From positions 925,988 to 989,987 of the forward strand of contig NZ_CADFGE010000002.1 in the NCBI RefSeq assembly GCF_902833645.1: 64,000 nucleotides of DNA. The letters are read 5' to 3'. Both the position numbers and the translations under genes were made by a program. The notes beneath the pieces were generated by a model that worked only from the letters and a program-made list of their open reading frames with translations, ran no database searches and was not told the DNA's origin. The DNA comes from Paraburkholderia fungorum (GTDB taxonomy: Bacteria; Pseudomonadota; Gammaproteobacteria; Burkholderiales; Burkholderiaceae). Of this stretch, positions 53,938 through 62,801 are shown one piece after another. How positions within the stretch are numbered: position 1 is the stretch's first letter; every line of letters begins with the position of its first letter.

Positions 53938-54702
53938 TCAGCGTGACGCGCTGACCAGCGGTTGCAACGACGGCAGAATTTCGGTGCTGGCGCGAGCGAC
54001 GTCGTTCGGGAAGTCGATCTCGATCCACGGCGAGCCGGTCACGTCAGCCGTGTCGAATACCTGACTGCGCTCGAGCAGCAGGTCGCGCACCGCTTCTTCG
54101 TGCGGCATGTTGGCCCGGCCGCTCTCGACGTAACCCGCGACGATCTGCGTGAAACGTTGCGCGGTTTCCTGGCGGAAACGGAAGAATCCCACCGATTCGC
54201 CGATGGTGTCGTACTCGAGATTGACGGCGAGCTGCTTGCGCAACTCGACCGGCACGCCGTCTTTCAGACACAGCTTGACGGGCTCGTCGCCCGCTTCGAA
54301 ATCACGGTCGATCAACAAACGGTTGACCGTTTCGCCCGCCACCAGCGCGTTCAGGATGCGCTCGTCGTAAAGCACGTCGGCATCCATCAGCAGCACGTCG
54401 CCGCCGCGCGTGAGCGCCTCGGCCACCGTGTGCACCGTCAGCACGCTACCCAGGTCGTAACGCGGGTTCAGCACGGTTTCCACCTTATGCGGCCAGTTGA
54501 TGCGCTCCAGTTCCGCCTGCACCGATTCCGGCTGGAAGCCGAGCGCCAGCACGACCTCGGTCACGCCGGCGGTTTCAAGCATCTGCAGATGCCGTTCGAG
54601 CAGGCTCATGCCGTCGAACTGCAACAGGCACTTCGGGAACTGTGCCTGCGGCGGTTGCTGGAGACGCAGGCCTAGGCCCGCTGCGAGGATGATGGCACGC
54701 AT
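53938..54702 (-). CDS. Sugar-phosphate-type nucleotidyltransferase
   Basis: A 254-aa NTP_transf_3-like protein. The N-terminal pyrophosphorylase loop AAGLGLRLQQ...FPKCLL and the metal Asp in MDADVLYDERIL are intact. It should join an NMP to a phosphorylated sugar, polyol or amino-alcohol. It is the last gene of a four-gene operon with a CDP-alcohol phosphotransferase, so CTP is a likely nucleotide. The 27-bp gap to the previous gene fits co-transcription. Substrate unknown. Confidence 0.85.
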   Translation of the reverse strand: MRAIILAAGLGLRLQQPPQAQFPKCLLQFDGMSLLERHLQMLETAGVTEVVLALGFQPESVQAELERINWPHKVETVLNPRYDLGSVLTVHTVAEALTRGGDVLLMDADVLYDERILNALVAGETVNRLLIDRDFEAGDEPVKLCLKDGVPVELRKQLAVNLEYDTIGESVGFFRFRQETAQRFTQIVAGYVESGRANMPHEEAVRDLLLERSQVFDTADVTGSPWIEIDFPNDVARASTEILPSLQPLVSASR

Positions 54703-54729
54703 GCGCAGTCCTTTGAAAAAATTCGGAGA

Positions 54730-55749
54730 TTAATCGACAACCGGTACGCGCCCGGTGGCGCGCCGCCGTTGCCAGCTTCGTTCGCTGAAGTGCAACACCA
54801 GCAGTCCCGGCAAACCCAGCAGGATTTCACGTGCGCGCTTGGCGAGCGACAACGCCAGCGCCGCGTCCGGCGGCAGCCCCACCAGCGGCGCGAGCAGCAG
54901 ATAGCCGCCTTCCTGCACGCCGAGCGAGCCCGGAATCATGAACGCCGCGCCGCGAATCGCTTGCCCGAGACTTTCGAGCAGCAGTGCGTCGACCCAGTCG
55001 ACCGGATGACCGAGAAAGCGCAGCGCGAGCCACACCTCGACCGTGCCGACGATCCAGCCCGCCAGGCTCAGCGCAAAGCTCGCCGCAACGCGGCCGCGCT
55101 CGCGGTAGATTCCCTGCACGGCGGCGTCGACAGCTTCGGCGCGCGTCATCAGCGACGACCAGTCGCGTTTGCCGAACACCTTGGAGACCACGCCCAGCAA
55201 ACGGCCGAACAGGCCGCGCCGCTGCGCGTAATAGAAGCCCGCGATCATCGCGCCCAGTACGCCGGTGGCAATGAGCGTGGCGGTCCGCAGGTCGTGAAGC
55301 GCGCCGTGTGCGGCGTAAGCGCCGAACAGCAGCAGCCCGAGCAGCGCGAAAACGATTTGCGCGACTGCTTGCGCCGTCGTGCTGACGGTAATGGCGGCCG
55401 CCGCGTCGCGCATGCGCATGCCGCGCTGGGACAGTTGCCGCACCATCACCACGGGGCCGCCGATCTGGCCGGCCGGCAACAGACTATTCACCGATTCGCC
55501 GATCCAGCGTGAGAACACCGCATCGCGCAGCGCGACGTCATGATGCACACCGTCGTGCCGGCGCCGGAACAGCACCGCGATCGCGCCGGCATCGAGTACC
55601 AGCGGCACGAGGTGGAACACCGCGACCAGCACGAGCCCCCAGCCTGCCGCGGCCAGCGCCGAGGCAACGGAGCCGAAGCCCTGCCACGCGAGCAGGCCGA
55701 CAAACAGCGCCGTCCCGATCGACAGCAGAATCAGGGCCGCGCGTGTCAT
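54730..55749 (-). CDS. LPG synthase/flippase-like multi-pass membrane protein
   Basis: A 339-aa protein with about eight membrane helices, of the lysylphosphatidylglycerol synthase transmembrane family (like AglD, HpnL). It has the usual SVNSLLPAGQIGGPVVMVRQL and FMIPGSLGVQEGGYLLL motifs. Members are suspected lipid-linked substrate flippases. The start overlaps the oxygenase stop (ATGA, 55746-55749). A longer in-frame start would run into the oxygenase gene and was rejected. Confidence 0.85.
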   Translation of the reverse strand: MTRAALILLSIGTALFVGLLAWQGFGSVASALAAAGWGLVLVAVFHLVPLVLDAGAIAVLFRRRHDGVHHDVALRDAVFSRWIGESVNSLLPAGQIGGPVVMVRQLSQRGMRMRDAAAAITVSTTAQAVAQIVFALLGLLLFGAYAAHGALHDLRTATLIATGVLGAMIAGFYYAQRRGLFGRLLGVVSKVFGKRDWSSLMTRAEAVDAAVQGIYRERGRVAASFALSLAGWIVGTVEVWLALRFLGHPVDWVDALLLESLGQAIRGAAFMIPGSLGVQEGGYLLLAPLVGLPPDAALALSLAKRAREILLGLPGLLVLHFSERSWQRRRATGRVPVVD

Positions 55750-56564
55750 GCGTGGCCCTTGCCGCGCTTCGTCATTTGACTGAAGACCTGACGGAAACCG
55801 AAGTACGCGATTGCGTCCTTCATATTGGAGATGAAACGGCGCCACGGCCGCATATTCGGATCGGTGACGTACTCGAAAGTCAGCGACACGCGCATTTCGT
55901 TCGCGCCAGCCGGCGTGATGCGATGCCGCAGCTTGTCGCCGTCGAAGAACACCAGGCCGCCCGGCGGAATCTGCACCGAGCCCGGCTGGTCCGGCACGTC
56001 CGGATTGCGTGTGTGCAATTCGTAGTCGAGCCGGCACGACGATTCGTCGATCACGCCGAGCAACAACGTGTAGCGGCGGCCGTCATAGTACGAAGTATCG
56101 TAGTGCCAGCCGATGTGGTCGCCGGCCCGCGTGTAGTAATACAGCGCATACGCGTGCGGATCGTCTTCAGGCGACACCTGCAGCTTGTCGCCACTCAGTT
56201 GCTCGAGCCAGCCGATCAGTTCCTTCGACCGGTAAAGCTCGGCGATGAACGGCGCGAGGCGGTCGATCGTATGGCGGCTCACGCTGCCGCCCTGCTTGTG
56301 GCCCGGCAGATAGTTGCGGTTCACTTCGTCGAGCAGACCACGCGCACTCTGCACAAGCTGGTCAGTGACTTCGGGCGCGAGGAAATCTTCCAGATACAGG
56401 AACGCGCCCTGCTCGGCGAAATCCCTGGAGAGCCGCGGCGTGTTGAAGGTCCGCGTACGGCTCGCCACCGCGCGATCGGCATTCGGCGCAGGCGCGGCCG
56501 GCGTAACCGGCGAGCGTTCAACTGAGATTGGCGCGATCACGTCGTCTTCGGCGTGCATACTCAT
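55746..56564 (-). CDS. 2-oxoglutarate/Fe(II)-dependent oxygenase
   Basis: A 272-aa protein with a prolyl-4-hydroxylase-like double-stranded beta-helix. The iron ligands are H154 and D156 (GWHYDTSYYDGRR) and H214 (KLRHRITPAG); R225 (MRVSLTF) should bind 2-oxoglutarate. It hydroxylates an unknown substrate. ATGA overlaps on both sides tie it to the CDP-alcohol phosphotransferase and flippase-like genes, suggesting it modifies a lipid head group or fatty chain. Confidence 0.85.
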   Translation of the reverse strand: MSMHAEDDVIAPISVERSPVTPAAPAPNADRAVASRTRTFNTPRLSRDFAEQGAFLYLEDFLAPEVTDQLVQSARGLLDEVNRNYLPGHKQGGSVSRHTIDRLAPFIAELYRSKELIGWLEQLSGDKLQVSPEDDPHAYALYYYTRAGDHIGWHYDTSYYDGRRYTLLLGVIDESSCRLDYELHTRNPDVPDQPGSVQIPPGGLVFFDGDKLRHRITPAGANEMRVSLTFEYVTDPNMRPWRRFISNMKDAIAYFGFRQVFSQMTKRGKGHA

Positions 56565-57256
56565 TCACTGGCCCACATTTGACTGGTTTCAGGTTGCTTG
56601 GCAGGGACGGCCGCCAGGCGGGCAGTGCGGCGCGAAACGCGCCAGTAATCGACCACGACCCATGCAGCAAAGAGCGGCGCGCCAATCGACGCCACCACTA
56701 CGAACGGTGTGACGACGCTCGTCAGCGTGACAATGGGCAGCAGATACAACACGTCTTCGGTTTCGAATCCGCCCACCGAAGCCTGTTTGGTGCCCGCCTT
56801 GCCCGCCATGTCCTCGATGCGCATACGCAGGAAGAAAATCAGGGCGACCGCAACGCCGGCCACGGCGCCGAGCCATCCCGGTGAAACTTTCAATGCGCCG
56901 ACATACGTCGTACCGATTCCCATGCCGACGAACAGCATGACGGTCACGAGCGCGTCACAAGCCAGATCGTAAAAATGACCGATCCGGCTCGATTTTCCGC
57001 CGATGCGCGCGAGCTCGCCGTCGGTATGGTCGACGAAGTTCGACAGCACGATCAGCAAGGCGCCCGCATTGGCTGAGGCAAATCCGCCGCGAGCGAGGCA
57101 CAGCGCGCCCGCCACGCCGATCAGCAGGCGCAGCGTGGTCAGATGGTTTGGCGTAACCCACGTGTTGACGAGCGGCGTGACAAGCCGGCGGGCGAGCCGC
57201 GCATCCCATGTCCTCGGGGCCGGAACGTTCGACGGAATTTTTGGTAGGGAATTCAT
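56561..57256 (-). CDS. CDP-alcohol phosphatidyltransferase family protein
   Basis: A 231-aa membrane enzyme with the complete motif D76xxD79G80xxA83R84(x8)G93xxxD97xxxD101. It swaps CMP from a CDP-linked donor for an alcohol acceptor, as in phosphatidylglycerol or phosphatidylinositol synthesis. It is first in the operon with a nucleotidyltransferase that could make its CDP donor. Standard pgsA and pssA have different contexts, so this is likely a special-purpose copy. SD before ATG 57256 is weak. Confidence 0.88.
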   Translation of the reverse strand: MNSLPKIPSNVPAPRTWDARLARRLVTPLVNTWVTPNHLTTLRLLIGVAGALCLARGGFASANAGALLIVLSNFVDHTDGELARIGGKSSRIGHFYDLACDALVTVMLFVGMGIGTTYVGALKVSPGWLGAVAGVAVALIFFLRMRIEDMAGKAGTKQASVGGFETEDVLYLLPIVTLTSVVTPFVVVASIGAPLFAAWVVVDYWRVSRRTARLAAVPAKQPETSQMWASE

Positions 57257-57297
57257 AACCCGGAAATATATACGGGATCGCGAAAGCGTGCTTTATT

Positions 57298-57316
57298 CCT
57301 TAACGTTTTCTTAAGG
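57298..57316. promoter_or_regulatory. Inverted repeat in divergent promoter region
   Basis: CCTTAA-CGTTTTC-TTAAGG is an exact 6-bp inverted repeat, 42 bp upstream of the CDP-alcohol phosphotransferase gene. It could be an operator for that operon or for the divergent exported-protein gene. Confidence 0.35.
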
Positions 57317-57495
57317 CCTCGCGTGCCCCTCAAGTGCCGGCTGGTGGGCAAAGTATGCCGAATCACGTTAAAGTGCGAATCCAGTTGCGCCTGTCATGAC
57401 GGATCACTTCGATGCGCAGCGTTTTTTGGGTCGCGGCATTTGGCCGCCACCCGTTGCGAACACACTACATCGAACGCAGGTCGTTATTCACGCTT

Positions 57496-57930
57496 ATGAA
57501 ATGCCTGTTTTTCTCAGCACTCCTCGCGCTGACCACCGCGGCGCTGCCGCTTACCAGTCACGCCGCCGCTCTCGACACACCGCTGACCTGCAATGAAAGC
57601 GGTCATCAGTTCATTGCCGATCTCGCCCAGCAACAGCTGATCGACCCGAAGCCGACGCGAGTCGAAAGCAACTCCATCAATGCGTTTTCACCGACCCGGG
57701 GCGCCGACCTGACCGCCTACGGCTTTCACGTTTTCGCGGTGGTCGGCTACGAAAAAGACGACCCGATGTTTCGCGTCGGCGATGGCGAGCCGGTAGCCCG
57801 CTCGGCTTATGGCGTGGTGGTGTTCGGCAGCGAATCCAAAGTCCAGAACGCGCTCACCGAAGCCGGCAGCACGGCGATCGCGCACCGCGTGGCGCCGCTC
57901 ATCACGGCGATTTTCTGCAAACGGAGTTGA
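57496..57930 (+). CDS. Exported hypothetical protein
   Basis: A 144-aa protein with a clear Sec signal peptide (MKCLFFSALLALTTAALPL, cleavage after SHA or AAA). The mature part has two Cys (TCNES near its start, IFCKRS at its end) that could form a disulphide. It has alternating beta segments and no recognised family. Periplasmic location inferred. A hairpin (57933-57953) just after the stop may end transcription. Confidence 0.65.
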   Translation: MKCLFFSALLALTTAALPLTSHAAALDTPLTCNESGHQFIADLAQQQLIDPKPTRVESNSINAFSPTRGADLTAYGFHVFAVVGYEKDDPMFRVGDGEPVARSAYGVVVFGSESKVQNALTEAGSTAIAHRVAPLITAIFCKRS

Positions 57931-57932
57931 GG

Positions 57933-57953
57933 CGGGCGGCGCGCTGCCGCCCG
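57933..57953. terminator. Hairpin between convergent genes
   Basis: CGGGCGGC (57933) and GCCGCCCG (57946) form an exact stem with a 5-base loop between the exported-protein gene and phoX. No T-run; a weak terminator. Confidence 0.4.
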
Positions 57954-57967
57954 GCACCGCCACTCCC

Positions 57968-59920
57968 CTACAGCTTGATCCCCGCCGGATCCGCCGTCAG
58001 ATACCCCACCGTCGCGCCAAAACGGTCCTTATAGTTCGCCCGCACGAGCGGATCGAGCGTCGATTGGACCTTGTCGTGCAACGGTGTTTCCCAATCGCCG
58101 ACGTGCTGAAAGTTACTCATCACGTAAGTCCAGCCGTTGATTTCGTCGACCGCATGCAGGCCCGTCGACTCCGCCCCCGCCGGGCATGACAACACGCGCG
58201 CGAGCGTCTTCGTGTCGACGTTGTAAGCCCACAGGAAATTGTTGACGTGCATGCCGCTGTCTTCGCCGATAAACAGCGTGCGCAGTTTTTCGGAGAACTT
58301 CAGGTTATCCGGATTCGCGATGCGATCCGCGTTCGCCGTGTTGCCGAGCGCGTCGGCGGCCGGCAGATCCTCGCCGACCAGCGCCGCGGGCGCGGCCATA
58401 TCGACCGGTACCCACTCGCTGTTGATCGCGCCGCCGCTGCGGTCGCGCTGGCCGCCCTTCATGTTCAACGCGTAGACCGCACCAGCGTTGATGGTCTTGT
58501 CAACCGCGACATCGGTCGACGCAGCATTACCGCGCACCATCGATTTCTCGATGCGCGACATCGCCGAGTACAGCACTTTGTCCTTGATATTGACCGTCGT
58601 GCCTTCGAGCTTCGTGAAGCCCATGCTGCCGCCTGCCAACGCGGCATAGCGGTGCGTTTCGAGGAAGGTCGCCGCCTTGGTCATGCCCGGCTTGACTCGC
58701 ACCCAATTGAAGGTGCCGTTGTAGTTGATCTTCGTGTAAGTCGGATCGGCGGGATCCCTGGTCGCGATGTCCATGATGTCGCTCGCGCGCAACTGGTTGG
58801 CGAGCGCCTCGATTTCGTCGCTGCTCGCGTGGCCCAGATTGATCCATGAGAGCGTCGCCGCGCCCGCGCCGCTCGATGAGGTTTGCGTCCACTTCGCCAC
58901 ATACAGCGTGCCGGCCGACAGATCGGCCTCGCGATCGGCGATGAACATGAACAGGCCGCCGTTGGTCGCGTCGTCGCCCATCAGCACGGTGCGCTTGTCC
59001 GGCATCACCTGAATCAGTTCGTGCGAGATGCGGCCAAGGCAGTAGTGCTTTTTGATCGTGCCGGTGCCGTCGGGATTCACGGTCACTTCCGGCAGATGAC
59101 CATAGTGATAAGGGTTGGCCGTCGTTTCGTCGCCGAACAGACTGCGGCTGAAGCCCTTGAACTGGCTATTGGTCGCGATCGTGGAAGCGTCCGGCTCGTA
59201 TTCCTCACTCGACAGATGCGTATTCCACGGCGACAGGCTCGCGCCGCACGTGATCCACAAGCCATGCGCCTTCGACGTATCCACGTTGGAATAACCCGCC
59301 AGAGTGAGCTTGCCGGTAGCCGGGTCCTGATCGAGCGTGAGCACGGCAATCGGCGAAGGCAACTGGCCGTACATCGACTTCAGGCTCTGATCGCGGGTGG
59401 TGTACTCGAACTGCACGACCGCAAATACCGCATTGCCCTTGAGTCCCTTGACCGTCGGCTTGTCGAGGCGGATCAGGGAGCTGCCGTCCGGACAGTCCGA
59501 ATAGAACTGGCGCTCCTTACCGGAAACGGATTTATCGATGATCGGCTGATTATTGATGTCGAAGTAGCCGCCGGCCAGGATCGTGCCGCCCTTGATGTTC
59601 GGCACCATATCGCCGGTCACGAAGAACGGCTGGTAAGCGAGCTTGAACGAGCGGCTGCTGCCGTCGCTCAGTTGCACCGTGAGGGTGGAGCCGACCGTGG
59701 TTTTCGCCATCGCGGTGGGGTCCGCCAGCGTCGGCGCGGCCATGGCGCTGAAGGCCGCCGAGACGAAGTTCGCCACCGGCTTGACCGGCGTTGCCAGGTC
59801 GTCGCCGCCACCGCAGGCGCTCAGCATCGACGCCGTAGCGAGGCCGCCTAACGGCAGCATCGGCACGCCAGTGAGTATTTTCAGGGCCTTGCGGCGGGAA
59901 AGGTCGAGCTGCTCTGCCAT
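57968..59920 (-). CDS. phoX: PhoX family alkaline phosphatase
   Basis: A 650-aa protein. The N-terminus carries a twin-arginine signal (LSRRKALKILTG) followed by a lipobox-like LSAC, so it is exported folded by Tat and possibly lipid-anchored. The body is the PhoX/DUF839 propeller (for example DMVPNIKGGTILAGGYFD and GRISHELIQVMPDKRTVLMGDD). PhoX uses Ca/Fe to release phosphate from organic esters. A Pho-box-like direct repeat lies about 110-135 bp upstream. ATG 59920 is chosen so that the Tat motif is at residue 9. Confidence 0.88.
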   Translation of the reverse strand: MAEQLDLSRRKALKILTGVPMLPLGGLATASMLSACGGGDDLATPVKPVANFVSAAFSAMAAPTLADPTAMAKTTVGSTLTVQLSDGSSRSFKLAYQPFFVTGDMVPNIKGGTILAGGYFDINNQPIIDKSVSGKERQFYSDCPDGSSLIRLDKPTVKGLKGNAVFAVVQFEYTTRDQSLKSMYGQLPSPIAVLTLDQDPATGKLTLAGYSNVDTSKAHGLWITCGASLSPWNTHLSSEEYEPDASTIATNSQFKGFSRSLFGDETTANPYHYGHLPEVTVNPDGTGTIKKHYCLGRISHELIQVMPDKRTVLMGDDATNGGLFMFIADREADLSAGTLYVAKWTQTSSSGAGAATLSWINLGHASSDEIEALANQLRASDIMDIATRDPADPTYTKINYNGTFNWVRVKPGMTKAATFLETHRYAALAGGSMGFTKLEGTTVNIKDKVLYSAMSRIEKSMVRGNAASTDVAVDKTINAGAVYALNMKGGQRDRSGGAINSEWVPVDMAAPAALVGEDLPAADALGNTANADRIANPDNLKFSEKLRTLFIGEDSGMHVNNFLWAYNVDTKTLARVLSCPAGAESTGLHAVDEINGWTYVMSNFQHVGDWETPLHDKVQSTLDPLVRANYKDRFGATVGYLTADPAGIKL

Positions 59921-60027
59921 GTTGTCGTGATCCAGGTTTTGGGTAGCGTGGGTGATTGCACAGCCGGCACGCACTCAGATCCAAAACCGCATGGTTCACG
60001 CTCGCGCCGCTATGACGCGAGGATTCT

Positions 60028-60056
60028 ATGAAGTCAATGTGAAAGTATATTGACAG
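60028..60056 (-). promoter_or_regulatory. Pho box upstream of phoX
   Basis: Read toward phoX: CTGTCAA-TATA-CTTTCAC-ATTG-ACTTCAT. These are three 7-bp units each separated by 4 bp, the 11-bp phasing of PhoB sites (consensus CTGTCAT). The first two units fit well and the third loosely. It implies induction by phosphate starvation. Confidence 0.65.
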
Positions 60057-60109
60057 CTTTCAGTAATATTAAATTTAGCAGTTTGTCAGTAAACCGTGGT
60101 ACGCCCGGC

Positions 60110-60682
60110 TCAGCCCGGGCGGCGAAATTCGTTCTCGACCCACGCAGCGGCGCTCGCCTTGCTGAGCTTGAAGTTCGGTGCGACCTGCACTTGCGCGAGC
60201 TGTTCGCCGAACGTGTCGAGCGCGGTCAGCAGCGCGTACGGTTCGTCTTCGTCGGGAACAATGTCGAGCGTGATGTCGAGTTCGTCGTTGCCGTCCGCGC
60301 TGGCCACGCGCACTTCTTTATGCAACTGGGCGCGCAGTTGCTGCTCGTGGCGGCGCAGCACCTCAGACGCGGTTTTCACCAGCGTGTTGAATGCCGAGGT
60401 GTCGAGCGGCTTCGGATCTTTCTTGTTGCGGCCCATCGTCCACGGACCGACGAGCGCCGGTTCCGCTTCGCCGTCTTTGATCATGGCGACGGCCCAGCCT
60501 TCATCGTCTTCGTTCTTGATGACGCGCGCGGTCCAGCCGTCGTCGCGCCACAGACGCGCTTCGTGCACGGTTTCCGGCTGCGCTTCGTCAAGCTGCTCGG
60601 GGATGGCTTCGTGGATTTCGGGCGCGCCTTCCGTCGTGGGGATAGCAGGGGTGTCGGACGATGGAAGGGGGGTATCGGTCAT
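60110..60682 (-). CDS. Hypothetical protein (190 aa)
   Basis: A soluble acidic protein. The first 45 residues are Pro/Glu-rich and probably disordered; the rest (ARLWRDDGWTARVIKNEDDEGWAVAMI to the end) appears folded, with WTMGRNKKDPKPL and a helical segment VKTASEVLRRHEQQLRAQLHKEV. It is conserved-looking in Burkholderia style but belongs to no family I know. ATG 60682 is preferred to an ATG 36 bp earlier; both lack strong SD. Confidence 0.65.
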   Translation of the reverse strand: MTDTPLPSSDTPAIPTTEGAPEIHEAIPEQLDEAQPETVHEARLWRDDGWTARVIKNEDDEGWAVAMIKDGEAEPALVGPWTMGRNKKDPKPLDTSAFNTLVKTASEVLRRHEQQLRAQLHKEVRVASADGNDELDITLDIVPDEDEPYALLTALDTFGEQLAQVQVAPNFKLSKASAAAWVENEFRRPG

Positions 60683-60857
60683 TACAGGTTTACTCACGTT
60701 CGCGGGGCGGAAACACATCTCAAGCCTGCGATTCTACCCGCCCCGCGCGCGCTCAATCCGCCCTCTGACGACTGGATAAGCCGGTGCGAGCCCGTCGTTA
60801 CGCGAAATAGTGCATTTCGTTATGCATGGGAACTTATTAATTCATTATAAAAGTTTC

Positions 60858-60884
60858 AAAAAAAACGCGGCCCGAAAGCCGCGT
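60858..60884 (-). terminator. Leftward intrinsic terminator
   Basis: On the minus strand ACGCGGC-TTTCGG-GCCGCGT is followed by eight T. It is a textbook Rho-independent terminator for leftward transcription, yet no leftward gene lies between it and the porin promoter. Confidence 0.85.
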
Positions 60885-60891
60885 ATAAAAG

Positions 60892-60920
60892 ATGAAAAAG
60901 ACACCCCTGGTCAAGGGGTG
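60892..60920 (-). terminator. Second leftward hairpin, tandem with the first
   Basis: On the minus strand CACCCCT-TGACC-AGGGGTG is followed by TCTTTTTC. It lies just before the terminator at 60858-60884. Confidence 0.7.
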
Positions 60921-61305
60921 AAGTGAATTGTAGAACCGTAATACGCCCGGATAGACCATCCGAATTGGAAGAGTGCGTTGCAGAAAACAGAATGAATCGG
61001 ATTCGCCTAACGATTCGCCCAAAATCCTTACCGGATATGACGAAGCGCGAGCGTCGCGATCGAGCAACATCGATAATTTGACAATTAGTTACAGCACCGG
61101 GAAATCCGGATGTTTCTCCTTTATTTATCCACACTTACGCAATTACAAATCGTCATTGCGAAATGGAAAAATCATTGTTGTGCCATACGCGCTTAAACAT
61201 CTTAATAGCAGGAATACACTTCGCAGCGGATCGTCAGGCAGCCGGTGGAATCGGCTCACGCACTGGAATGCGATTCTCTACGCACTGTCCCGGAGTTATC
61301 TAAAC
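60921..61305. promoter_or_regulatory. Porin upstream region with possible divergent small RNA
   Basis: 385 bp, AT-richer than the surroundings. Rightward it must hold the porin promoter and leader (TTAATA near 61202-61207 is a possible -10 box). Leftward transcription starting here would run into the two tandem terminators, giving an RNA of perhaps 100-350 nt. No convincing protein gene is present. Confidence 0.5.
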
Positions 61306-62457
61306 ATGAAAAAAACCCTCATCGCAGCAGGTCTCATGGGCGCGTTCGCCATCACGGCCCACGCACAGAGCAGCGTCACGTTGTACGGCACGCTCGACGC
61401 CGGCCTCGTCTACTCGAACAACCAGGGCGGCCACAGCAACTGGCAACAAGGCAGCGGTTCCGTATCGAACACCTACTTCGGTCTGCGCGGCAGCGAAGAC
61501 CTTGGTGGCGGCCTGCATGCCATCTTCACGTTGGAGAACGGCTTCAATCTGAACAACGGCCAGGATACCGAGAGCAGCACGATGTTCAATCGTCAGGCTT
61601 TTGTCGGGCTGAAGAGCGATCAATACGGCGCGCTGACGCTCGGCCGCCAGTACGACTCCGTGGTCGATTACCTCGCGCCGCTGTCCGAAGCGGGCGCGGG
61701 CTTCGGCAACAATCTGGCCGCTCACCCGTTCGATAACGACAATCTGGACAACTCGTTCTCGATCAAGAACGCTGTGAAGTACACGAGCGCGAACTATGCC
61801 GGCCTCAAGTTCGGCGGTCTGTATGGCTTCAGCAATTCGGCTGGCCAGTTCTCGAACAACCGCGCGTGGAGCGCCGGCGCTTCGTACGACAACGGTCCGC
61901 TGAGTGTAGCGGCCGCCTATCTGCAACTGAACAACTCGGGCAGCTCGAACCTGAGCGGCGCCGTCTCGCAAGGCGACGGTACTGCCGCAGTCGCGGCGAA
62001 CCTGCAGCGCACGTTCGGCGCCGGCATCAACTACACGTACGGGCCGGCAACGGCAGGCTTCGTGTACACGCACACGCAACTCGACGGCATAAGCGGCGTG
62101 GACGTCGGCGGTGTCACGCTGCCTGGCGTCGCGGGCACGAACCTGCATCTGGACAACTACGAGTTGAACGGTAAATACGCACTGACGCCGGCACTCAGCC
62201 TCGCCGCGTCCTACACGTTCACCGATGGCAAGATGTCGGGGTCAAACGGCTCGGGCGATCCGAAGTGGCACACGGTGTCGCTGCAAGGCGACTACTCGCT
62301 GAGCAAGCGTACCGACGTGTACGTGGAAGGTGTGTACCAGCATGCATCGGGCGAACTCGGCAACTTCGGTGCGAACGTGGCGGCGATCAACACGCTGGCG
62401 CCGTCGTCGACCGGCAACCAGGTTGCCGCTGCTGTGGGCCTGCGTCACCGCTTCTGA
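61306..62457 (+). CDS. Major outer-membrane porin (Gram-negative porin, Burkholderia type)
   Basis: A 383-aa protein. It has a signal peptide (cleavage after AHA, mature start QSSVTLYGTLDAGLVYS), an amphipathic 16-strand barrel pattern with SRNA-less LGLRGSEDLGGGL-type loops, a TLGRQYDSVVDYL constriction-loop region, and the terminal Phe (GLRHRF) needed for outer-membrane assembly. It forms trimeric general-diffusion channels. GGAG lies 10 bp before ATG 61306. A strong terminator follows at 62536. Confidence 0.94.
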   Translation: MKKTLIAAGLMGAFAITAHAQSSVTLYGTLDAGLVYSNNQGGHSNWQQGSGSVSNTYFGLRGSEDLGGGLHAIFTLENGFNLNNGQDTESSTMFNRQAFVGLKSDQYGALTLGRQYDSVVDYLAPLSEAGAGFGNNLAAHPFDNDNLDNSFSIKNAVKYTSANYAGLKFGGLYGFSNSAGQFSNNRAWSAGASYDNGPLSVAAAYLQLNNSGSSNLSGAVSQGDGTAAVAANLQRTFGAGINYTYGPATAGFVYTHTQLDGISGVDVGGVTLPGVAGTNLHLDNYELNGKYALTPALSLAASYTFTDGKMSGSNGSGDPKWHTVSLQGDYSLSKRTDVYVEGVYQHASGELGNFGANVAAINTLAPSSTGNQVAAAVGLRHRF

Positions 62458-62535
62458 GTTGTTCTCTTCGCGTTCAGTGCTTCCGTTGCGCTGATAGCGC
62501 GTGTAGAGCGGCGCACCTCTGCGCTCCGCAACCGA

Positions 62536-62568
62536 AACCGCGCGTGACACGATTACGCGCGGTTTTTT
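62536..62568 (+). terminator. Intrinsic terminator after the porin gene
   Basis: AACCGCGCGT (62536-62545) pairs exactly with ACGCGCGGTT (62555-62564), followed by a T-run. It lies about 80 bp after the porin stop. Confidence 0.9.
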
Positions 62569-62801
62569 CATGCGGCTTACGTTCTCACATTTCCACGTAG
62601 TCATGGTGACGGCGCAAGCACGCCGTGGGTATACTGAGGCCGGCTGCCTTCCTTGCCTCGACGCCGTTATGTCGCTACGTCGTAACGTCGCTGCGGTTGA
62701 ACGGCGGTTTCGTCGCGAAGCATGACGCTGCGTTCAAGCGCGTCGCGTTTCGCCCGCGCCCCAAGTTCCCGAGTACGACCGGGGACGCCGACGACCGAAC
62801 C

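Noticed and set aside
54730..56037. Longer form of the flippase-like membrane protein, starting inside the oxygenase gene.
   Set aside because: The extra residues are an out-of-frame reading of the oxygenase; ATG 55749 gives a proper ATGA overlap and a normal N-terminus.
60856..61134. Leftward 92-codon frame upstream of the porin gene, ending within the tandem terminators.
   Set aside because: No good start/SD pair, and the end runs through the terminator stem. A non-coding RNA explains the signals better.
60973..61305. In-frame upstream extension of the porin gene.
   Set aside because: It would bury the clear signal peptide that starts at 61306, which has its own GGAG.
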